From: Acetomicrobium sp. UBA5826
GTDB lineage: Bacteria > Synergistota > Synergistia > Synergistales > Acetomicrobiaceae
Assembly: GCF_002433005.1 (NCBI RefSeq)
Contig: NZ_DJHF01000012.1
Coordinates: 45,722 to 84,855, forward strand
DNA length: 39,134 bases
Direction of reading: 5' to 3'
The translations under genes and the position numbers were made by a program. Numbering within the stretch: the first letter of the stretch is position 1; every line of letters begins with the position of its first letter. Below the pieces are notes generated by a model that did no database searches, was not told where the DNA came from, and saw nothing but the letters and a program-made list of their open reading frames with translations. Of the stretch, positions 31,934 to 39,134 are shown piece after piece.

Positions 31934-32785
31934 ATGGGTATCAGAGAAGTACATGTGGATGAAATAATACCTGTCGTTGAAAGACTTTGCATCGAATCCA
32001 ATATAAAGCTTCCCAAAGATGTTAAAGATAATTTATGCCAAGCATTAGAGGAAGAGGAATCTCCTCTTGGAAAAGAAGTATTAAAAGATATCATTAAAAA
32101 CACTGAGATTGCCGAAAGAAAAAACATCCCTATCTGTCAGGATACAGGTTTTGCCGTTGTCTTCTTAAAAGTTGGTCAAGATGTGCATGTCGTTGGGGGC
32201 AGCTTAAACGATGCCATAAACGAAGGCGTAAGGTGTGGATATACCAATGGATATCTTCGTAAATCTATGGTTGTAGACCCCTTTTTAAGCAGAAAGAATA
32301 CAAATGATAACACGCCTGCCATAATTCATACGGAAATAGTACCAGGTGACAAAATAAATATAATATTTGCCCCTAAAGGCGGTGGTAGTGAAAACATGAG
32401 TGCATTGCGCATGTTAAAGCCTGCCGATGGAGTAGAAGGTATTAAGAGGTTCGTACTGGAGACGGTCGATAGAGCCGGATCCAATCCCTGTCCTCCGATA
32501 ATCGTAGGAGTTGGGGTAGGCGGGACTATTGAAATTGCTACCCTCATTGCAAAAAAATCACTCCTTCGTCCCCTCGGGCAACATCATCCGCAACCAGAAA
32601 TTGCTAATCTTGAGCGAGAGTTGCTTAAAGAGGTTAATAAACTTGGCATAGGACCTCAAGGGTTTGGGGGTCTTGTAACTGCCCTTGGCGTGAACATTGA
32701 AACCTATCCGACTCATATTGCATGTTTGCCAGTTGCCATAAATATCCAATGCCATGTGGCACGTCACTTAGAAGTAGAAATATAA
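31934..32785 (+). CDS. fumA: Fumarate hydratase class I, alpha subunit
   Basis: A 283-residue N-terminal half of the two-subunit, oxygen-sensitive [4Fe-4S] fumarase, interconverting fumarate and malate. The cluster cysteines are Cys68 (IPICQDTG), Cys186 (SNPCPP) and Cys273 (IQCHVARH). GGGSENMSALRML and GQHHPQPEIANLE are also family marks. The beta subunit follows after 23 bases. The same fold pair includes L-tartrate dehydratase, which cannot be fully excluded, but the neighbouring malic enzyme favours fumarase. The leader has an ATG-TAA pair directly before the start. Confidence 0.92.
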   Translation: MGIREVHVDEIIPVVERLCIESNIKLPKDVKDNLCQALEEEESPLGKEVLKDIIKNTEIAERKNIPICQDTGFAVVFLKVGQDVHVVGGSLNDAINEGVRCGYTNGYLRKSMVVDPFLSRKNTNDNTPAIIHTEIVPGDKINIIFAPKGGGSENMSALRMLKPADGVEGIKRFVLETVDRAGSNPCPPIIVGVGVGGTIEIATLIAKKSLLRPLGQHHPQPEIANLERELLKEVNKLGIGPQGFGGLVTALGVNIETYPTHIACLPVAINIQCHVARHLEVEI

Positions 32786-32808
32786 GCTGAAAAGGAGGAT
32801 ATTCATAT

Positions 32809-33369
32809 ATGTCGAAGTTATTAACCACCCCTCTAACCACAGATGTTATAGAGAGTTTAAATTGTGGAGACAAGGTCTTATTAAACGGGATTATATATAC
32901 TGGACGTGATGCTGCTCATAAGCGTTTATATGAAATTATTAAAAAGGGTGAGAAACTCCCCTTTAATTTGGAAGGGCAAATAATATACTATGTAGGCCCA
33001 TGTCCAGCCAAACCTGGAACTGTTATAGGCTCTGCCGGTCCAACGACAAGCGGGCGTATGGATCCCTATACTCCTATTTTATTGCAGCATGGACTTAAAG
33101 GCATGATTGGTAAAGGGCTGCGTTCCCGTGAAGTTGTTGAGGCCATCGTTGAATATAAAGCAGTATACTTCGCTGCCATAGGTGGAGCGGGGGCACTTCT
33201 TGCCGATAGCATTAAAGAAGCGGAAGTTTTGGCCTTCCCTGACTTAGGTCCTGAAGCTATATATAAGTTAAGAGTTGAAAATTTTCCTGTAGTTGTAGTA
33301 ATAGACAGCAAGGGAAACGATCTATATAAGATAGGTCGGGAGAGATTTAAGAAGATCGAATTAGCATAA
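32809..33369 (+). CDS. fumB: Fumarate hydratase class I, beta subunit
   Basis: A 186-residue C-terminal (swivelling) half of class I fumarase. Visible are TTDVIESLNCGDKVLLNGIIYTGRDAAHKRL, the YVGPCPAKPG loop, SAGPTTSGRMDPYTPILLQHGLKGMIGKG with substrate-binding Thr/Ser/Arg, and AAIGGAGALLADSI. AAAAGGAGG precedes the ATG. It completes the enzyme with the gene just upstream and is followed by malic enzyme after 82 bases. The symbol here denotes the beta subunit, not the E. coli FumB isoenzyme. Confidence 0.92.
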   Translation: MSKLLTTPLTTDVIESLNCGDKVLLNGIIYTGRDAAHKRLYEIIKKGEKLPFNLEGQIIYYVGPCPAKPGTVIGSAGPTTSGRMDPYTPILLQHGLKGMIGKGLRSREVVEAIVEYKAVYFAAIGGAGALLADSIKEAEVLAFPDLGPEAIYKLRVENFPVVVVIDSKGNDLYKIGRERFKKIELA

Positions 33370-33451
33370 TCCAAGTATTAATTGTCAGTCTAGCTATGTA
33401 TTAAATTTTTATAGTAATGAGAAATTATTTTCGAAAGGGGAAAAATTATAA

Positions 33452-34786
33452 ATGGGACTCACTAAGGAAGAAATGCTAGAAAGGGCCAAAAAGCCTGCAG
33501 AGGAAGCTGTGAAGCTGCATCGTTTCTATAGGGGAAAAATGCAAACGGTACCGAAGTGTTGTATAAGGGATATCTCCGATTTCGCCATATGGTATACTCC
33601 AGGAGTTGCGGAACCATGCAAAGAAATAAACAAAAACCCCGAATTGGTTTATGAATTTACCAATAAGGCGAACATGATAGCAGTGGTTACCGACGGCACC
33701 AGGGTGTTGGGCCTTGGAGATATAGGACCCGAAGCTGGATTGCCCGTCATGGAAGGAAAGTGCATGCTCTTTAAGTATCTTGGTGGTGTGGATGCCGTGG
33801 CCATCTGCCTTGATACGAAGGACCCCGACAAATTTATAGAGACGGTCAAGAATTTAACTCCTGCCTTCGGAGGGATAAACCTTGAAGATATAGCTCAACC
33901 AAAGTGTTTTTACATACTTGACGAACTTAGAAAAGATTGCAAGATACCCGTATGGCACGACGATCAGCAGGGAACTGCTGCGGTTAACCTTGCCGGATTG
34001 TACAGTGGACTTAAGGTTACGGGCAAGAAGATCGAGGAGATCAAGGTTGGTTTCTTGGGTTGCGGCGCTGCCAACGTTGCAACGATAAGGGTTTTAATAA
34101 GCGCTGGTGTCGACCCAAAGAACATATTAATAGCAGACAGCAAAGGAGTAATTCATTCGGATAGACAAGATCTAGAGGGGGTTAAGTACGACGTTAAACT
34201 ACATCTTGCACAGATCACAAACTCAGAGAAGGTAAGTGGACCTCAGGAGAAAATCTTTGAGGATGCGGATGTAGTATTTTGCTACACCAAACCAGGGCCT
34301 GATGTAGTGAAAAAGGAGTGGGTGGCGAAAATGGCCAAAGATGCCATGCTTTTTGCCTGTGCCAATCCAATTCCCGAGATATGGCCTTGGGAAGCCAAGG
34401 AGGCTGGTGCACGAATAGTGGCGACGGGAAGGTCCGACTTCCCTAACCAGATAAATAACTCGCTTATATTTCCAGCAGTTTTTAGGGGAACGCTCGATGT
34501 AAGGGCATCTGTAATTACTGATGAGATGTGTATTGCTGCTGCCAAGACGTTATCCGATTGTGCCGAAAAGATAGGTTTAAATGAAGATTGTTTAATCCCC
34601 ACCATGGATCAAACGTGGGTGTATCCCGAGGTTGCTGCATCGGTCGGAGCAAAAGCTATCGAACAGGGCGTTGCAAAGTTAACAGCGACCCGAGATGAGC
34701 TGGTCAAGATGGCGGATGAAAGGATACATTTTGCTCAGGAGATGACCAAATTGCTCATGAAAGAGGGATTAATAAAGTCTATATAA
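33452..34786 (+). CDS. Malic enzyme (malate dehydrogenase, oxaloacetate-decarboxylating)
   Basis: A 444-residue short bacterial malic enzyme converting malate to pyruvate and CO2 with NAD(P)+. Catalytic Tyr48 (FAIWYTPGVAEP), Lys103 (MEGKCMLFKYLGG), the metal ligands Glu145/Asp146 and Asp170 (NLEDIAQPKCF, WHDDQQGTA), and the dinucleotide motif GCGAAN (203-208) are all present. It has only the catalytic module, without a phosphotransacetylase-like extension. It stands after the fumarase genes and completes a fumarate - malate - pyruvate route. Its base composition is closer to the core genome than that of neighbouring transporter genes, so it may have a different history. Confidence 0.95.
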   Translation: MGLTKEEMLERAKKPAEEAVKLHRFYRGKMQTVPKCCIRDISDFAIWYTPGVAEPCKEINKNPELVYEFTNKANMIAVVTDGTRVLGLGDIGPEAGLPVMEGKCMLFKYLGGVDAVAICLDTKDPDKFIETVKNLTPAFGGINLEDIAQPKCFYILDELRKDCKIPVWHDDQQGTAAVNLAGLYSGLKVTGKKIEEIKVGFLGCGAANVATIRVLISAGVDPKNILIADSKGVIHSDRQDLEGVKYDVKLHLAQITNSEKVSGPQEKIFEDADVVFCYTKPGPDVVKKEWVAKMAKDAMLFACANPIPEIWPWEAKEAGARIVATGRSDFPNQINNSLIFPAVFRGTLDVRASVITDEMCIAAAKTLSDCAEKIGLNEDCLIPTMDQTWVYPEVAASVGAKAIEQGVAKLTATRDELVKMADERIHFAQEMTKLLMKEGLIKSI

Positions 34787-34856
34787 TTATATAATTTAGC
34801 TTAGCTTAGGTTGTACCTCTCTAGCCCATAATTAAAAAAAATCAGGGAGGGATTCT

Positions 34857-35867
34857 ATGCGTGTTTTCATGAAGGTATCAATGGTGCTTGTTGTGCTCAT
34901 GCTAACTATGGGCATGAGCAGTAATGGTGGAGAGGCGGCTGGCAAGGTTTTTATTCGTATACCAACCGCTAGTATGGGAGGATCTTTTTATCCTGCCGGT
35001 TCAGTTATTGCGAGTCTTATCAACGACAAGTTAGGTTGTGAAGGGATCATAGCATCAGCTCAAGAATCGGGTGGCTCTCCTGAGAATATTAACATGATGT
35101 CGAGAGGTGAGGCGGAAGCGGCAGTTCTTATAACTAGCGTTGTCGTTGATGCATGCTATGGTAGAGGAGCATTTAAGGATAGGCCATATAAAGATGTTCG
35201 AATGATAACGATATTGTGGCCAAACGTTGCTCAAATGGTCGTGACTGAAAAATCAGGCATTAAAACATTTCAAGATTTGAAGGGCCAGAGGATCTCTGTT
35301 GGTCAACTTGGAAGTGGTACTGAGCCTTGTACAATAGCTGCCTTGGCTGGTGCCGGGATGACCTATAAAGATATAATTCCAGAGTTTCTTGGTTTCTCCC
35401 AGTCTGTAGATGCTATAAGGGATGGTCGTATTGTGGCTGCGCAGCTTTCTGGGGGGATTCCTCATCCTTCAGTGCTTGAGTTATTTGCCAGCAAGGCGGG
35501 AGTCAGATTGCTCTCTATGTCTCAAGAGGAGATTAAGCGTGCCTGTGAGTTATATCCGGAGTTTACTGAGTTTACGATACCAGCTAATACATATCCTGGC
35601 CAGAATTATGATGTACACACTATTACTACTACAACTACTTTAGGCATCAGGAAAGATATCCCGGAAGAACTTGTATACAAAATTACCAAAACCATCTTTG
35701 AGAACCTTGACTATATTCACATGTCATATGATGCACTTAAGTATATGTCGCTCGAGCATGCTTTGAATGGTCTGGTTACTCCACTCCATCCCGGGGCACT
35801 ACGTTACTTCAAGGAATGTGGCCTTGACATACCGGAGAAGTTAGTTCCACCAGAATGCAAGGAATAA
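34857..35867 (+). CDS. TAXI-family TRAP transporter solute-binding protein (second)
   Basis: A 336-residue second TAXI binding protein. A signal peptide of roughly 28 residues (FMKVSMVLVVLMLTMGMSSNGGEAAG) is followed by IRIPTASMGGSFYPAGSVIASLIND, the GEAEAAVLITSV segment, SGIKTFQDLKGQRISVGQLGSGTE, and the terminal VTPLHPGALRYFKECG. It differs clearly from the protein at 27463-28455, so it probably binds a different ligand. GGGAGGG lies before the ATG. The matching permease follows 164 bases downstream of its stop. Confidence 0.92.
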   Translation: MRVFMKVSMVLVVLMLTMGMSSNGGEAAGKVFIRIPTASMGGSFYPAGSVIASLINDKLGCEGIIASAQESGGSPENINMMSRGEAEAAVLITSVVVDACYGRGAFKDRPYKDVRMITILWPNVAQMVVTEKSGIKTFQDLKGQRISVGQLGSGTEPCTIAALAGAGMTYKDIIPEFLGFSQSVDAIRDGRIVAAQLSGGIPHPSVLELFASKAGVRLLSMSQEEIKRACELYPEFTEFTIPANTYPGQNYDVHTITTTTTLGIRKDIPEELVYKITKTIFENLDYIHMSYDALKYMSLEHALNGLVTPLHPGALRYFKECGLDIPEKLVPPECKE

Positions 35868-35936
35868 AGACTTGCGCTGAACTACAAAAGCAAGCAAGAC
35901 AATGCAAACACAAAAGGGGAGGTTCTGATTTTTTGG

Positions 35937-35967
35937 AATTGGGACCTCGCCATATAATTGGGACCTC
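35937..35967 (+). repeat. Direct repeat AATTGGGACCTC x2 upstream of the second permease
   Basis: Two exact 12-bp copies at 35937-35948 and 35956-35967, starting 19 bases apart (nearly two helical turns). GAGGT at 35920-35924 can also pair with the ACCTC of either copy. This could be a tandem protein-binding site or an RNA switch between binding protein and permease. Confidence 0.5.
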
Positions 35968-36031
35968 TTATCATATCAAGGTAGGGTTTACTAAAAGCAT
36001 AGTACGTACGTGAAATGAAGGGGGTATGAGG

Positions 36032-37921
36032 ATGACAACTAATATTGCTGCCTCGAAAACCAAGTCAAACTTGATGCAGCAGTCAAGAGTAGCGGCTATA
36101 TGTTCTGTGATTGCTGTGGCCTTTTCGTTGTTTGAGATATGGGCAAACAGTTTTTCATATCTTCCAACACTTAAAATTAATGCGATACATCTATCATTTC
36201 TGCTATTGTTATGTTTCTTGATGTATCCAATGAAGTGTGGAGCAACGCTATTTAGGATCATAGACTTGATCTTCGCTATTGTGAGTGTAGGATGCACTCT
36301 ATATTTTTGCTTCTCATTTAATGCCCTTTATACTAGAGGTATGGTCCCTATTCCTCGGGACTACATAATTGCAGGTGTGGGACTTGTGCTTACACTCGAA
36401 GCATGTCGAAGGGCTGCAGGACTAATACTTCCGATATTATCAATCATGTTCCTGCTCTATGCTAGGTACGGACAGTACTTTCCAGGTATTTTAGCTCATG
36501 GTGGTTTTTCGTGGTCAAATATAATGTTCAAGATGTTCATGATAGATACAGGTGTTTTTGGTACTACGTTAACTATTTCTGCTACGTATCTTTTTTTGTT
36601 CGTGCTCTTTAGCGAACTTCTTGCAAAGACGGGGGTTGGCGAGTTTTTTAACAATTTCGCGTTAGCGCTATTGGGTCATAGAAGAGGTGGCCCAGCCCAA
36701 GTAGCAGTGGTATCATCTGCTTTAATGGGCACCCTAAGCGGTAGCTCCATAGCAAATGTTGCTACTTCTGGTAGTTTTACTATTCCTCTTATGAAAAGCA
36801 TAGGATATTCCCCAGACTTCGCTGCTGGTGTGGAAGCTTTAGCATCAACTGGTGGTATGATCATGCCACCAGTGATGGGGGCAGCTGCATTTCTTATGGT
36901 TGGGTTTCTCGGGGTTCCATATGCTACAATCATGTATGCTGCTATAATACCTGCTATTCTTTACTATATATCTTTGTGGTTTGTGATCGAGATGGAAGCA
37001 CAACGCTTGGGACTTAAAGGCCTGCCAAAAAATGATCTTCCCAGGCTCAGGCAAGTGCTTAAACAGGAAGGATACCTGATAGTTCCAGTAGTTGTAGTCG
37101 TTTATGGCATTGTTACAGGGATCACCGTGATAAAGGCAGCATTTGAAGGCATGATATCGTCTGTATTAATTAGCATTGTTGGTAGAGAGTCAAGGATGAA
37201 TCTGGGTAGAAAGATTATTGACGCACTTGATAGTGGGGCACGTCGAATGGTTCCAATTGGTCTAGCTTGTGCTGTGGCAGGTATAATAGTTGGAGTTACA
37301 GGTATGACTGCATTAGGCTCTACGCTTGCCTATAACATAATAGAACTTTCGGGGGGTAGCGTATTACTCGCATTGGTGCTTATACTTTTCACCTCCTTGG
37401 TGGCAAGCATGGGTCTTCCTGCCACAGCCTGTTATGTAGTGGTAGCAACTGTTACTGCCCCAGCCCTGATACGTATGAACATCCCCCCTCTTGCAGCCCA
37501 TTTTTTTGTCTTTTGGTATGGCTGCCTTTCTGGGATTACGCCTCCTGTGGCTTTGGCTTCATATACTGCGGCAGGAATTGCGGGTTCGATCCCAAATAAG
37601 ACAGCCATAACTGCATTCCGTATGGCTGTACCGGGGTTTTTACTTCCATTTCTTATGGTGTATCGACCAGAGTTGCTGGGGATAGGCGTAACATTGCCAA
37701 AATTATTAACCTCCACGGGCATAGCCGTTGTGACATGTTTATCTACAGCATGCTGTACTCATGGCTACTTTGTGGGAAAACTCTCGCTTTGGGAAAGAGT
37801 TTTGATGGGGATTAGTAGCCTGATGCTTATAAAACCTGATGTATGGTCGTATTTCGGAGTGTTTATTATACTCGGTGTACTTCTATATCACTGGTATCAT
37901 AGTAGTGCTAGTACAAATTGA
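36032..37921 (+). CDS. TRAP transporter fused permease (second)
   Basis: A 629-residue fused DctQM permease, partner of the TAXI protein just upstream. Conserved blocks are GHRRGGPAQVAVVSSALMGTLSGSSIANVATSGSFTIPLM, STGGMIMPPVMGAAAFLMVGFLG, SMGLPATACYVVVATVTAP and GITPPVALASYTAAGIAG, with many hydrophobic segments throughout. ATG 36032 has AAGGGGG 7 bases upstream and is preferred over ATG 36026. It is the last intact gene of the accessory cluster; the sequence beyond is IS debris. Confidence 0.91.
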   Translation: MTTNIAASKTKSNLMQQSRVAAICSVIAVAFSLFEIWANSFSYLPTLKINAIHLSFLLLLCFLMYPMKCGATLFRIIDLIFAIVSVGCTLYFCFSFNALYTRGMVPIPRDYIIAGVGLVLTLEACRRAAGLILPILSIMFLLYARYGQYFPGILAHGGFSWSNIMFKMFMIDTGVFGTTLTISATYLFLFVLFSELLAKTGVGEFFNNFALALLGHRRGGPAQVAVVSSALMGTLSGSSIANVATSGSFTIPLMKSIGYSPDFAAGVEALASTGGMIMPPVMGAAAFLMVGFLGVPYATIMYAAIIPAILYYISLWFVIEMEAQRLGLKGLPKNDLPRLRQVLKQEGYLIVPVVVVVYGIVTGITVIKAAFEGMISSVLISIVGRESRMNLGRKIIDALDSGARRMVPIGLACAVAGIIVGVTGMTALGSTLAYNIIELSGGSVLLALVLILFTSLVASMGLPATACYVVVATVTAPALIRMNIPPLAAHFFVFWYGCLSGITPPVALASYTAAGIAGSIPNKTAITAFRMAVPGFLLPFLMVYRPELLGIGVTLPKLLTSTGIAVVTCLSTACCTHGYFVGKLSLWERVLMGISSLMLIKPDVWSYFGVFIILGVLLYHWYHSSASTN

Positions 37922-38171
37922 GATTATTAGTGTGACAATGTAACGAGTCTATTAGTTGAGGCTGATGTTGTTTAAACATTTTTTTCTTAAGAGCCTGTTG
38001 TATAACTCATCCTCACACGATCTGGAAACAGAGATTCTCGGGATGGTTGCCCTTTTATCAAATTTGAGGAAAATCGCCAGGCTCTATAATCTTTAGTGTG
38101 GAAATTTGACACAAAAATATAATAGTGGTAAGAACTAACCAAACCCATCAAGAAAGGAGGCTCTTGTCACC
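37922..38171. other. Intergenic region with possible IS-end fragment
   Basis: 250 bases without a gene. AGAGCCTG (37990-37997) and CAGGCTCT (38078-38085) form an 8-bp inverted repeat about 80 bases apart, which may mark the ends of a small decayed element. A ribosome site AAAGGAGG (38154-38161) belongs to the transposase remnant that follows. Confidence 0.4.
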
Positions 38172-38476
38172 ATGGCCAAAGGCCATAAATATTGTATCAA
38201 CAATTTGCTCAGGCTAGACGATCTAAAGGTAATAGAAGAAGTAAAGGAGGCAGATGAAGACGTCATTGTAATTATAAAGTTCAGCCAAGAAAGGAGAAGA
38301 AGAGCTTCTGTCCTCACTGCGGCTCAAAGTGTCTTTACAGACACGGCCATGCAAGACCAAGGAAGGTGCTGCATGCTTACGTTTGCGGTAAGAGGATATA
38401 CCTAAAGATTCAGAGACTGCAGAGGTGGAAGTGCAGGAGGTGCGGTCGTACCTCCATCCAACAACTTGAGATATGA
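38172..38476 (+). pseudogene. ISL3-family transposase remnant, frameshifted and truncated
   Basis: The ATG opens MAKGHKYCINNLLRLDDLKV and VIVIIKFSQ in one frame. After a single-base slip near 38289-38300 the adjacent frame gives KKSFCPHCGSKCLYRHGHA, RKVLHAYVCGKRIYLKIQRL and WKCRRCGRTS before TGA at 38474. This is the N-terminal zinc-ribbon (CPHC ... CRRC) of ISL3 transposases. The catalytic part, some 300 residues, is missing: the match ends exactly where a 17-bp direct repeat begins. Confidence 0.78.
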
Positions 38477-38553
38477 AGTTCAATAACTGAGCTCATTATA
38501 AATTTGTATGAGGTCTTCGTTCTGTTTCCATCCCTCATATGAAGTTCAATAAC
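38471..38553 (+). repeat. 17-bp direct repeat at the end of the ISL3 remnant
   Basis: ATATGAAGTTCAATAAC occurs at 38471-38487 and again at 38537-38553. The first copy starts at the truncation point of the transposase remnant; the second ends 15 bases before the IS21 left end. Confidence 0.75.
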
Positions 38554-38568
38554 CGGCAAGAGACAAGT

Positions 38569-39134
38569 TGTCAACGCCGGCTTTAATTTGACCCATCTGT
38601 GCCGGTTTAAAAATGACCCCCACCCCAGCTTTTAACTAAACATTGGCTTGGGGGTTTTTATACAGCCCCGTCTTCGCCCTGTCCTTTAGGCGATAACTGT
38701 TTCCCCTGATGTTAATGATATGGGCATGATGTAATAGCCTGTCCAACACTGCTGTCGCCAACACTGAATCGCCCATCAGCTCTCCCCATTCCCCAAATCC
38801 CTTGTTGCTCGTAAGTATGATGCTCCCCTTTTCGTAACGTGCGCTTATAAGCTGGCAAAATAAGCTTGAACCAAGGCTGTCTAAAGGTAAGTATCCCACT
38901 TCATCCACGACGAGCAGTTTTGTAGAAGAATATACCTTCATCCGCCTCATTAAAGATTGATTTTCGTATGCCCTTTTTAGGTCTTCTACCATCCTCATAA
39001 GGGTGGTGAAGTATACCGAGATCCCACGAGAAAGAGCTTCCATGGAAAGGTCCATTTGGCCGTGGCCCTGGAGATAGAGGCTTGCAGGAAGGGACTGAAA
39101 GTTGGTTTCTACAGGAAAACTTCGAGGACGTAAA
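38569..39134 (-). mobile_element. IS21-family element, left end (runs off the window)
   Basis: The end begins TGTCAACGCCGG at about 38569. Two related end motifs follow: GCCGGCTTTAATTTGACCC (38576-38594) and GCCGGTTTAAAAATGACCCC (38601-38620), the repeated terminal sites typical of IS21. The istB gene follows on the minus strand. The istA gene and right end would lie beyond the window. Confidence 0.75.
38636..39133 (-). CDS. istB: IS21 helper ATPase IstB, partial, Walker A altered
   Basis: About 165 codons are visible and the frame stays open to the window edge, so the gene is partial at its 5' side. The C-terminal AAA+ part is good: ALSRGISVYFTTLMRMVEDLKRA, Walker B KLLVVDEVGYLPLD, the sensor region IILTSNKGFGEWGE, and LDRLLHHAHIINIRGNSYRLK. 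Upstream, where GxxGxGKTHLA is expected, the frame reads QGHGQMDLS directly before MEALSRG: the P-loop Lys and Thr are replaced and about four residues are lacking. The copy is therefore probably inactive. Internal ATG 39055 is not the true start. Confidence 0.75.
   Translation of the reverse strand, partial: LRPRSFPVETNFQSLPASLYLQGHGQMDLSMEALSRGISVYFTTLMRMVEDLKRAYENQSLMRRMKVYSSTKLLVVDEVGYLPLDSLGSSLFCQLISARYEKGSIILTSNKGFGEWGELMGDSVLATAVLDRLLHHAHIINIRGNSYRLKDRAKTGLYKNPQANV

Noticed and set aside
38223..38483. 86-codon minus-strand frame over the ISL3 remnant
   Set aside because: The zinc-ribbon motif on the plus strand across two frames accounts for this region.
1..39134. CRISPR array
   Set aside because: No set of regularly spaced direct repeats exists. 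The repeats seen are pairs only.

Overview
The window looks like the chromosome of an anaerobic, probably thermophilic or moderately thermophilic bacterium. The gene set (CoaE-CutA fusion, DHH-CBS-poly(A) polymerase fusion, TAXI-type TRAP transporters, fumarase plus malic enzyme, Fe-S rich oxidoreductases) and the moderate GC of the core would fit Synergistota (Acetomicrobium-like). That assignment comes from gene content and style, not from a database search.

Positions 1-16.9 kb are a compact housekeeping region. A class I aminotransferase (minus) diverges from a long rightward run: hpf, hypA, hypB, pcrA-type helicase, coaE-cutA, the DHH/CBS/tRNA-nucleotidyltransferase-type fusion, an M50 membrane protease, surE, archease and rtcB. 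Many of these genes overlap or nearly touch, and several use TTG or GTG starts. A perfect 17-bp hairpin separates rtcB from a leftward pair (gamma-glutamyltransferase, flavin-binding NimA/PNPOx-like protein). A rightward SAM methyltransferase follows. It shares a second perfect 17-bp bidirectional hairpin with a leftward cysteine desulfurase - IscU/NifU - MOSC operon, which has a clear promoter at about 16950-16978.

Positions 16.9-19.0 kb hold a gene-free stretch and then a dead insertion sequence (17552-18982). Its integrase-core transposase has two frameshifts and an amber stop. It has imperfect terminal inverted repeats and an exact 20-bp target duplication, and it landed directly against the -35 box of the next gene's promoter.

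Positions 19.0-37.9 kb form a visibly more AT-rich, co-directional accessory cluster. It starts with a FadR-type GntR regulator that has a perfect operator-like palindrome in its own leader. Then come a nitrilase-superfamily amidohydrolase, a DUF2848 protein whose motifs resemble fumarylacetoacetate hydrolase (FAH), a tandem-repeat cupin, and an FrhB-like 2x[4Fe-4S] flavoprotein. These are followed by a three-subunit xanthine-dehydrogenase-family molybdoenzyme (Mo, 2Fe-2S, FAD), a TAXI solute-binding protein, a U32-like TIM-barrel protein, a fused TRAP permease, two-subunit class I fumarase, malic enzyme, and a second TAXI binding protein/permease pair. Read together, this suggests uptake of an organic acid or N-heterocyclic acid, hydroxylation by the molybdoenzyme, amide hydrolysis, C-C cleavage or hydration, and funnelling through fumarate and malate to pyruvate. 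The actual substrate cannot be read from the sequence.

Positions 37.9-39.1 kb are an IS graveyard: a frameshifted, truncated ISL3-type transposase remnant, a 17-bp direct repeat, and the left end plus part of istB of an IS21-family element running off the window. The accessory cluster is therefore bracketed by IS remnants on both sides. No tRNA, rRNA or CRISPR array was seen.
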